Of a stretch of DNA of 64,000 nt, positions 34,355 to 44,831 are shown in pieces. The DNA is from Asterochloris sp. CNOR1 (Eukaryota > Chlorophyta > Trebouxiophyceae > Trebouxiales > Trebouxiaceae). The notes beneath the pieces are model-generated. The model made no database searches, was not told the DNA's origin, and worked only from the letters and a program-made list of their open reading frames with translations. The position numbers and the translations under genes are program-made. Position 1 is the first letter of the stretch. Every line of letters starts with the position of its first letter. The stretch lies in assembly GCA_963969365.1 (NCBI GenBank), contig OZ017749.1, positions 1,550,001-1,614,000 on the forward strand, given 5' to 3'.

Positions 34355-37300
34355 ATGGGCAGGTTGCCGCTCGCATGGCTCACAGCGGCTGTTGCAGCAT
34401 TGCTGCTTGTCGAGGTGAGATTCAAGTGCCGCCTCTGCAGGCCTGATCTGTGCTTCCGGGGCAGAGGACTCGTTTCCCTCCCACCCTGCCGGCCGAGAAT
34501 TCTTGATTGCTGCAGGGCTCGGAGGCTTCCAGCCATGCACTGCTGTTCACCACTGCAAATCTGACCAGCGGCAACCCTCAGGTCTCATATACCAGCTGTG
34601 CACAAAGCAAAGGCCTCATTGTGGGCGGCACCGCGCTCACAAATCTGCACAGCATTCAAAGTGAGGACAGCTGCACTGGATGCAGCATGCTTGGCAGCCT
34701 TTGCATATGATCATGGACACTGTGTGGCATGAAGACAGATCACATCGGCCCACTTGCCATGCAGTTGGTGCCCGATGGTTTGGGGCCCAGACAGCAACTC
34801 CTGCAGATTTTGAGGTGGTGGGGTGCCAGAATCTCACACTGAACATGGATGGCGGGCGAACTGTGCCAGTGTTCAACAGCACACAGAGCGAGGGCTGCAA
34901 GGTGAGGCCTGGCGCCTGTGCTGCTGCTGGCCTGGCAGGGACTTCAGGTGCTGAGTGCACGCCAGCAACGACCTGACTTGCTGGAACCTCCCATTTGCAG
35001 GTGTCCTGGTTCGCCGACAGCAACAACGTCTACCTGCAAGTCATGATGACAACTGAAAAGGACAGCTGGTATTTCAGCTTCCCACAAGACGCCAGGCAGC
35101 TGACCCAACACACCTGCACTCCTGTCAGCGACGGCAGCAGCTGTGCCATTGCCCCTATCACGCAGTGCAACAGTCTGCCTGTCAACTCAGAACCCGGCCA
35201 AGTCAGCACGCAGAGCGTTATCACCGCCCCCTCAGCCTGCTCTGCTGGGGGAGCTGCAGGCAACATCAGCAATGGGGCGGCCTTGTTTTATGGCCTGGAG
35301 GTGATTGCCTGATTTTGGATGCTGTGGCAATCAGTGCAGATAGCAGCCTCTGTTTAGGGAGCTGCCTGTGTCCATTGCAGCAAGCCAGCAATCACTGTGC
35401 ACTGCAGGCAACCTTCTACCCCGATGCCTTCCCAGACTGCAGCGATTCAAACAGCTCCAGCTTGGCACTGCCCAATTTCGACAGCCTCGTCCCTGACGCA
35501 GCCACGCCCCCTCGGTGCCAGGACGCTCTCAACTACCAGGTGGGCAGCTGCGTTACCGCAGCAGCTCATTGCGCCTGCAGGTTGTGCTTGAGACAAGTTC
35601 AAGTGGACTTGGTGCACACGCAGGTGTACAACGACACCCTGCCCAGCAGTCCTGCGCTGGAAGCCAGCAAGTTTTCAAGCTGCTATGCCTTCCAACTGAC
35701 AGGATACGTCTATGTGGCCAACAACACAGGTCTGCAGTTTTTGTCCCAGGACCCAGACCCCAGCTATTACAAGATGTACAGGTGAGCAGTTCAAGTCTCT
35801 GAGTCTGGGGTGGAAGCCCTGCCCTGGGAATGAAGCCACTTACCATTCCAATCCCAATGTTGCTGTTGCAGCCACAGCTCACTGTCACCGTTATCTGAGT
35901 GCCAGCTGCTCTGCAGGATCTGCGTGCGCTACAATGGCCTGATCAAAGTCAATCTGAATGGAGTCACCATTGTATCATCCGCAGCTTCTGTGGAGTACGA
36001 TGCCACCCTGGTGTGCCACGATGTCTCCAACATGCAGCAGGGGCTGCTGCCACTGACTGTGCAGTATGCTTCAGGCAAGTCTGTGCATTTCCTCACTGGT
36101 GCTGAGCACTCTGCCCCGACACAAGTTGTGCCCTCAGTAGGCTAGGGCTCACCATGTGCGCGCTGCTCTGCAGAGCCGCTGCAGCAGTCAGTCATTCTGC
36201 AGATGTTCATCATCCCTGTGTCCCAGGTGAGGCAGCCAGCAGGAGGGCGGCTGAGAGGCACTGCAATGCAGCATCTGTCCTGCCTGACCCCCACTGCTTC
36301 CTTTCACAGGTATGGCAGGTGGCCAATCCTGTCAGTCCTGCCAGCTCTACCACCTTCACATACGCCTGCTCCTGCTGTGGCCTCTTTGGCCCAGACAGTG
36401 GTGGCTGTGGGGCGGGATGCTGCTGCACCCCTCTGGACACTTGCAGCTTCTTCACTCCATCCTGCACAGCTGCTGGCGCAACCCCTGGTGAGAGAGAGAC
36501 GTGCTGCACTGCACCGCTCAGGAGCTGAGCTTTGCCCAAGATGACCTCTCAGCATCAGTGTCAGGCAAAGCTTCTTGTGCTCTTCATACTCAACCTGGGT
36601 GACAAGCTGAGCTTCCTCATGTCCATTGCTGCAGCACCAGCCATCACTGCTGGGTCTGCAGCCTTGCCCCTGGCCACCACAGCGGCACCTCTCCCTCCAC
36701 AGCTGAGCAGTGCTGCATCCACCGCGCCTGGCACACCTGCGCCCACCTCACGGGCCGCATCATTGGCCCCACTGCCACCAGCAACCACGGTGACTCCACT
36801 ACCATCAGCCACAACAGGCCTGCCAGCTGCTCCTCCAAGCCCAGCAGCCAGCACGCCTGCACCAACGACACCAGGAGCCAGCCTTGGAGCCAGCAGCCCT
36901 GTCACCAAATCCAGTCCATCAAACAGTGTGCAAGGGGTTGAAGAGTCACCGCCCGCACTGCCAAGCTTAGGCCAGACGGAGGCACCCCCCACAACTGGTC
37001 AGAGCCCTGTGCCATCTCCCACGCCAGGCACAGCAGCATCTGGTGCCATTCCCTCCCCAGGCACAGGAGCCCCTGCTGGGGTGCCTGCATCATCTCCATC
37101 CCCTCAGGCAGCAACCGCAAGCCCAGTCAGCTGCTCAGACGTGCCTCCCCCAGGTTCCAGTTACACCTGTGCTCAGCAGGTGAGGGCATACCTGCCCGGC
37201 CGTTTTAAGGCATATTGGGCTGGGCTGCATAGCCCCCATGTTTTTGACTACTGCATGTTAAGATGATCAAGATTGCATTGCAACCGCTTTGCTGGCTGCT

Positions 37301-40300
37301 GCAGGCCTCGTTTGGACAGTGTGGAGCACCATTCATGCTTCAGGATGGCGCCCCAGCTGGAGGCTACTGTGCTGCCACCTGCAACCGGTGCGCATCAGGA
37401 GCATCACCTGCCCCTGGCATCAGCCCATCACCAGCTGTGTCAGCTGCCTCGCCAGGTTCACCTGCGCTGGGGACTACAGCAGCACCACTGTCGCCAGGCT
37501 CCAGTCTGCCACCACCCACCTCAGCTAGCCCCATGCCATCTGCCACACCTGGGCCAGGTGCAGCCGGCAGTACCAGCCCTTCCACTGGCACAAGCTCCCC
37601 TGCTGGGTCACCTGCAGCCTCTCCCTCGCCACAAGCGGCACCTGCAAGCCCAGTCGGCTGCCCAGATGTGTTGCCGCCAGGCTCCAGCTATACCTGTGCT
37701 CAGCAGGTGAGCTGTTGCCCTGAGTTTGCCAAGCACAATGGGCTGGGTTGCATTTCTCCTGAAGTCCCTGGCAACTGAATATCATGCTTGCCTTGCATCT
37801 GATTAGCTGGCTGCTGCAGGCGTCGTTTGGACAGTGTGGAGCATCATTCATGTTCCAGAGCGGGGCCCCAGCTGGAGGCTATTGTGCTGCCACCTGCAAC
37901 CGGTGCCCTTCAGGAGCAACAGCTGCCCCCAGCACCAGCCCATCACCAGCAGTGCCAGCTGCCACGCTGCAACCACCTGCGCCGGGCATCACACCAGCAC
38001 CCCTGCCTCCAGGCTCCAGCCTGCCACTGCAGAATGCAGCTGGCCAGAGCCCTGGACCTCTCATGCCAGCAGCGGGCGCAGCTGGTGGTACCAGTCTTTC
38101 CCCAGGCACAGGCTCCCCTGCTGTGACAGGCTCACCTGCTGGGTCGCCTGCACTCTCGCCAGCCCCCCAGTCAACCACAGCAAGCCCAGCAAGCTGCACA
38201 GACCAGCCACCGCCAGGCTCCACATACAGCTGTGCACAGCAGGTTGGTGGAGCTCAACATTGAGAGTATGTGGCTACTTTTGGCCTTGCAACCATGCCCT
38301 GCTCTTGTAGAGCCACACTGAATTGGCATCTGCTCGAGCCATCTGCATTTTTGATCATTCTTGTTTGCGATATGAACAAGTCTGAACTGCAGGATGTGCC
38401 TGCTTGCAGGCTTCGTTTGGTCAGTGTGGGGCCGCCTTCATGACTCAGGCTGGAGCACCAGACGGGGGCTATTGCCAGACCTCATGCGGCCGCTGCCCAG
38501 GCGTTGCTGCAGCGCCCAGTGCTGGCAGCAGCCCAAGCCCAAGCCCAACCTCTGCCAACACTGCAACAGGGTCCAGCCCAGTGTTGGGGGCTAGCCCAAC
38601 GTCTGTGGCCGCCAGCAGCCCAACCTCTGCCACCCCAGCGCCTATTGCCAGCTCCACTCCTGCCGGAAGCTTGAGCCCTGGCACAACTTCAAATGCTTTG
38701 CCTGCAGCAGGCCAAGGGTGTACTGACCAGCCACCCCCGGGTTCCAGCTATAGCTGTGTACAACAGGTTAGTCCGAGAAAGGGGTCCCTGCTATGCTTGG
38801 GAAGCTGCTTCCTGGCTCACAGCATTGTCCATTCCTCACAGAGGCTCCCTGAGCAAACACTCTATCTTGAGTTATGCCTTTGCAGGCTTCATTTGGCCAG
38901 TGCAGCGCGGCCTTTATGACTCAGGCTGGAGCACCAGACGGGGGCTATTGCCAGACCTCATGCGGCCGCTGCCCAGGCGTTGCTGCAGCGCCCAGTGCTG
39001 GCAGCAGCCCAAGCCCAAGCCCAACCTCTGCCAACACTGCAACAGGGTCCAGCCCAGTGTTGGGGGCTAGCCCAACGTCTGTGGCCGCCAGCAGCCCAAC
39101 CTCTGCCACCCCAGCGCCTATTGCCAGCTCCACTCCTGCCGGAAGCTTGAGCCCTGGCACAACTTCAAATGCTTTGCCTGCAGCAGGCCAAGGGTGTACT
39201 GACCAGCCACCCCCGGGTTCCAGCTATAGCTGTGTACAACAGGTTAGTCCGAGAAAGGGGTCCCTGCTATGCTTGGGAAGCTGCTTCCTGGCTCACAGCA
39301 TTGTCCATTCCTCACAGAGGCTCCCTGAGCAAACACTCTATCTTGAGTTATGCCTTTGCAGGCTTCATTTGGCCAGTGCAGCGCGGCCTTTATGACTCAG
39401 GCTGGAGCACCAGACGGCGGCTATTGCCAGACCTCATGCGGCCGCTGCCCAGGCGTTGCTGCAGCACCCGATGGTGGCAGCAGCACAAGTCCATCGGGCA
39501 GCAGCCCAAGTCCATCTCTTTCCAGTCCAGCAATGGGGTCAAGCCCAGCGGCTGAAGTTGGATCAGCGCCTGGGGCTGTCAACAGCCCAACCACCGCCAG
39601 CCCCGCTCCTGGTGTCAATTCAAATCCTGCAATCAGCCCAAGCCCTGGCACACCACCCACTCCTATACTCTCCACACCCCAGGGGTGCACAGACCAGCCT
39701 CCCCCAGGCTCCAGCTACAGCTGTGCACAGCAGGTCGGCAGCATGTTTGTTGTGAGGCAATTTGTTGTCAGGTGCATTGCACGCCTGCTTTGCTGGACAA
39801 GCTGCTGAGCCCACAAGGTCTGAATGCTGTGCAGGCCTCATTTGGACAGTGCAATGCAACATTCATGGTTGGCCAGGGATCCCCCACTGGTGGCTACTGT
39901 CAGACAACATGTGGGCGCTGCCCAGGGGTGCCAGCAGCGCCTGTGGGCGGCCCATCTTCTATTGCACCTGGCACAAGCCCCTCACCTGCGCTTGGCTCAA
40001 GTCCCTCTCCTGCAGCTGGCATGAATCCCTCTCCCTCACCAACGTTGCTGCTGTCACCCAGTCCTGGCAGCACAGCTGCTCCTGGCAGCAGCCGTCTAGC
40101 CGTCTGCAGTGATCTGCCACCCCCAGGCTCCAATTACACCTGTGCACAGCAGGTGTGTCCATGTTCTTACTGGAGCAGCTGAAGCTTGCATCTGGTTGAC
40201 AGCTTCACTGCCTCATTTGCCTGTGGCTTGAGTCTGCAACTGAGAGCTTGAGGCTGCAGATGAGAGCACAAGGGTGCTGCTGGGAACACCAGGCCGCTGC

Positions 40301-43300
40301 CGAGGGCATGGGCGGGGAACGGAAGACTAACCACATGACTTGAAGCTGCAGGCATCTTTTGGACAGTGCAATGCTACATTCATGTTCAGCACGGGCTCCC
40401 CTGCTGGTGGCTACTGCCAGACAACATGCGGCCGCTGCCCGGGCGTGCCAGCAGCTTCAGGGATCAGCCCAACTGCAGGCACCAACCCAGCAGGAGTTGC
40501 AGGTGTCACTGCATCTCCCATGCTGAATGTGTCTTCACCAGCCGGCACCAGCCCATCACCTGGATCGGCAGCAGTTGGAGCCACCTCTGCCCCCACCACC
40601 ACACCAGCAGGTTGCACAGACCTGCCGCCTCCAGGCTCTAGCTACACCTGTGCCCAGCAGGTGAGATGTGGTTTTGTAATTGTGCAGACTTCTGCCACAT
40701 CAGATCTCCGAGCTGCCCATGCAAAGGCTGTGCCTGTGTACCGCAGTCGTTGCTTCTCTCTGCAGGCCTCGTTTGGACAGTGTGGCGCTGCATTCATGTT
40801 CAGCACGGGATCGCCTGCTAACGGCTACTGCCAGACAACATGTGGGCGCTGCCCAGGGGTGCCAGCTGCGCCTCTGGAAGGCCCAGGCTCTGCTGCAGCC
40901 AGCACAAGCCCCTCTCCTGGAACAAGCCTGTCTCCAGCAGCTGGTGAAAGCCAATCTCCAACAGCTGTTTCAAGCCCAGTCTCAGCAGCTGGTGCAAGCC
41001 CTGCACACCTTTCTCTGGCACCGGGCACAAGCCCCTCTCCAGCAGCCAGTGCAAGCCCCCCTTCAGCAGCCGGTGCAAGCCCCTTTCCAACACCTGGCAT
41101 CAGCCCCTTTCCCCCTGCTGTGCCGTCCTCATCACCTACTCCTGGCAGCACATCTGCTCCTGGCAGCAGCATCCCAGCTGGCTGCACAGACCTGCCACCA
41201 CCAGGCTCCAGCTACACTTGTGCTCAGCAGGTAAGACGCTGATGCTGGACACAAGGTGGTTGCTGTGGTAGTGACATGAGGGGCTGCATGTGTGCTGGCA
41301 TGATGTCTTTGCAGCATGACATCTCACATGCCCAAGCGAGGCAGCGCAAGCACAACTGTACCCATGTCAAAGCCTCCGACTTGAGTAAGCTTGCCCGCAG
41401 CAGCACCCTAAGTACAGCAGACAAGCTGAGAGCCTCCAACTTGAGAAAGCCTGTTTGCCACAGCAACATTGAGCTGCTCATTATGCAGGCATCTTTTGGG
41501 CAGTGCAATGCCACCTTCATGTTCAACGCGGGCTCCCCCGCTGGTGGCTACTGCCAGACAACCTGTGGCCGCTGCCCAGGGGCGCCAGCAGCACCAGGCA
41601 CCCCGTCATCACCAGCTACATCACCAGGCTCTCCGGAACTTTCACAAGTAGCCTCGCAGACCTCATTATCACCAGCAAGCACACCATCCACGCCAGCATC
41701 GCCATCGCCAAGTGCTGCCGCTGGGAACATGCCGTCACTAGGTACAAGCTCTTCACCTGCACAGAGTGTTTCGCCAGGGACAGCGGCTGCCACCAACAGC
41801 CCAGCAGCAGCAGGAGCACTCTCTCGTGGCATGTCTCCAGCTCCAGCCACAAGCACCCCGGCCAGCCCAAGCCTCCCAACAAATGGCTTGCAGAATGTTG
41901 CGGGGACGGAGCCACTCCCTCTGCTGACCACCAGCCCAAATTCCTCACCTTCATCAGCTGGTGAGGACCTTTGCCTGACATGAAGCTTAGCACCTGTCTG
42001 CAAACATACCTGGATGCACGTGCTCTGATGTCTGCCAGGTTGGGCGGAGGCAACTTGCTTCAAAGCAGGTGGCTAAGCACCTGCTTGCTCTCTGCAGGTG
42101 GTGCCAGCCCAACAGGTACAGCCTTGCCCACTGCGTCAGGGCTAGCGCCGCAGCAGAGCCCAAGCGCCACCGCACCAGGACCGGGAAGCACCACAGGCAT
42201 TGCGGGACCAGCAGGGCCTGTCTCGGCAGGCCAGCCAGCAACCAGTTCAACAGGCTGCACTGACTTGCCACCACCAGGCTCCAGCTACACTTGTGCTCAG
42301 CAGGTGTGTGCTGTCTGCGCTAGCAATGCTCCTTATCAAAGCAAGTGCTCTGGCACGTTGAAGCAGGTCTTTGTAGTTCCAATTCTGAGGAGGCTCAGCG
42401 TGAATGGCGACTCAACCTGGTCCAGCGCCCTCTCCCAGTTCGCAACATTCATTTTCCGTGCAGGCATCTTTTGGGCAATGCAATGCCGCCTTCATGGTCA
42501 GCACAGGATCCCCTGCTGGTGGCTACTGCCAGACGACATGTGGGCGCTGCCCAGGGGTGCCAGCAGCGCCTGTGGGCGGCCCAGCATCAAGCACAGCTGG
42601 CACAAGCCCCTCTCCCTCCGCTGTGCCATCCTCACCACCTAGTCTTGGCAGCACACCTGCTTCTGTCAGCAGCGCCACAGCAGGCTGCAGAGACCTGCCG
42701 CCGCCAGGCTCAAGCTACACATGTGCTCAGCAGGTGCGCCTGTCTGCAACATGGTGCTCAGGGCCTCTGTAAGCAGGTGCTCTGACCGTTTGCAGCAGTG
42801 TCTCCTCTCCCGCTCTATCTGGAAGCTCGATATTGGCCAGTTGTCCTAGCTGAGCAATCTTCTCAGCCAGCATCGCAGGTTGCAGCACCATATGATGGTC
42901 AGACTATGTGCATGCAGGCATCTTTTGGGCAGTGCAGTGCAACCTTCATGTTCAGCATGGGCTCCCCTGCTGGAGGGTACTGCCAGACCACTTGTGGACG
43001 CTGCCCAGGGGTGCCGGCAGCGCCAGGCGCCGTGTCCTCCTCACTATCTGCCTCACTACCAGCCCCAGCACAGCTGCCTGCAGCATCACAAACATCCCCA
43101 TCTCCAGCCATGAGCGAACCACCAGTAGCAACGTCCCCAGCAACATCTGTGGCTTCAGGACCCAGCACAGCTGCTGCCGTTTCACCTGGCCAGTTACCGC
43201 CTTCATCAGGCGTTGCTGCTGCTACTGGCAGTCCGACAGCCACAGCAGGAGCACCATTCAGCAGCAGCACTCCAGAGCCAGCTTCCCCCACTGCGGCCAC

Positions 43301-44533
43301 ATTGTCACCCACTTCCAGCCTCACACCTGGCCAGGGGTCTTTGCCAGGCTTGGCACCTGCCACTGCTCCCCCAGCGGCCTCAGCAGGGGCACCTGCCAGC
43401 GCTGGCACCATTGCCACCACTCCTACTGGCTCCACTCCTGCTCCTTCCAGCTCCACTGGGCCAAATGGCCTACAAGATGTTGGACAGACTGAGCCGCTCC
43501 CTCTGCTGACACCCAGTCCCAGCATTATCCCCACAGGTGAGGACGATGCCATGTCAGCTGTTTTGAGCTCTTGACTCAAAGTTATGGCTTGCCTCCCCTA
43601 AGGGGTTGGGCAACGTCGTATGGTGCTGAGCAGCCACCTGCAGCTTGCTGACATGGATCCATCTGTCTGCAGGTGCATCAGTCCCTCCACCAGCCCCACC
43701 TACCACTATGTCATCCGCACCAGCTGCTTCAGGGCCAGGAGCTGCACCACCCACTGCAGCACCCACCCTGAGCCCTGCTGCTGTGGCAATGGCAGTGCCC
43801 CAGACACCTCAACCCACTGTGCCATCTTCATTGGCTGCTCCAGGGCCAGGAGCTGCATCAGCAACAGCAGCACCCACCCTGAGCCCTGGCGTCGTGACAA
43901 CGGCTGTGCTCCAGACAACACAAGTGCCGGCCTTGGCTCCAGCCGCCAACACGTAAGTCCCAGGCTGACAAGCTCTGTGCAGTGCAGACTGCAAGGCAGC
44001 ATCAGGAAGCAGGCCAAACTGGTGACGTCTGGCTTTCACTCTGCAGGATTGATTGCTGCTTCTATGGCGTCAACATGGCCTACTTTGGCAGCGGGCCAGG
44101 CAATGTCAGTGTGGTGACCAGCAACTCTACTGTGCCATTGCTGCTGGTCTGCAACACCAACAATACCTTGATATGGCAACCCAGCAGCTTTGTAGTCACC
44201 ACACTGGGCAGCACAGCCTCTGTGGCCAACCTCTTTGATGTAACGCCATCTGAAGGCGGGCAGAGCGTGTACGTTCTGCAGGTTCAGACTGCCGCAAGCT
44301 ATGTGGTGAGTTCTGGCAGCCATTGCTGACTGCTACCTGGTTGGACAAAAACAGGCTGCAGGCTGAGGCTCAAGTGCGTGCTGCAGGGAACCGTGCAAGT
44401 GGGACTGGCCAGCCAGTCTGTGCAGACCTCCACAGACATGCAGCTCCCTGTGCAAGCCAGTCCGCTGGCGTACTTGCGGCAGCAAGCAGTCTCCCCAGTC
44501 CAGACGACAGCAACAGATTTTTGCCAACAATAG
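34355..44533 (+). CDS. Very large secreted Ser/Pro/Ala-rich protein with eleven ShK-like modules
   Basis: Twenty-four exons, first 34355-34414, last 44387-44533 (stop TAG), close in phase throughout and total 7,257 nt (2,418 residues). MGRLPLAWLTAAVAALLLVE is a signal peptide. An N-terminal globular region of about 480 residues with paired Cys (exons 2-8; VVGCQNLTLNMDGG, SWYFSFPQDARQ, FTYACSCCGLFGPDSGGCG) is followed by eleven repeats of CxDxPPPGSxYxCAQQ-ASFGQCxAxFM...GGYCQTTCGRCPG, the six-Cys ShKT-like pattern, joined by 40-130-residue linkers rich in SP, AP, TP and GS. The C-terminal part (exons 23-24) is again globular (DCCFYGVNMAYFGSGPGNVS). Such linkers are hydroxyproline-glycosylation sites in algal wall proteins, so a cell-wall or matrix protein is likely (inference). 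Each module is cut by a phase-0 intron exactly between CAQQ and ASFGQ. Modules 3-5 include a 476-bp tandem duplication. ShK folds also occur in toxins, but this motif is a common chlorophyte extracellular module. Confidence 0.85.
38440..39391 (+). repeat. Perfect 476-bp tandem duplication (one exon plus one intron)
   Basis: Bases 38440-38915 and 38916-39391 appear identical base for base. The unit holds most of exon 12, its intron and the first part of the next exon. A third partial copy continues past 39391 for about 70 bp with one change (39417), then diverges. The duplication keeps the reading frame and adds one ShK-like module. Confidence 0.93.
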
Positions 44534-44831
44534 CATTCGTTGTTGGTGACACCAGGCACCTCCAAGCCCTCCATCAGCATCTATGACTTGACCACCAGCA
44601 GTGAACGCATCAAAGTTCTTGCTTTTTTCCCTTTTGAGTGCTACAGGAGATCTATGCTGCAGCTGTGCAACACTGGTCTTCAAACATTACTGTACGCCCA
44701 ATCTCATAGAGATGCCATTCCTGTGCATGGGGTCATGTCAAATGGTTTCATTCACGTTTGAAAAGCATTGTAGAAAGGCAGAGCCAGAGCGTCTATAGTC
44801 ATCACACAAGCAGAGAGCAGTCTTGAGTTGT
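44534..44831. other. Convergent 3' flanks
   Basis: The stops of the ShK-like gene (+) and SDE2 (-) face each other across about 300 bp. No other feature is seen; a TGTAGAAAG string at 44769 is a weak poly(A)-signal candidate. Confidence 0.5.

Noticed and set aside
35540-35580. Apparent GTGGGC...TGCAG intron in the ShK-like gene
   Set aside because: Splicing there breaks phase, while reading straight through keeps one open frame into the next conserved segment. I treat 35381-35781 as one exon.
37130-43010. ShK-like modules as toxins
   Set aside because: The Cys pattern is shared with ShK toxins, but the Ser/Pro-linked multi-module arrangement with CxDxPPPG...CAQQ is typical of algal extracellular proteins. 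A toxin role is not supported.
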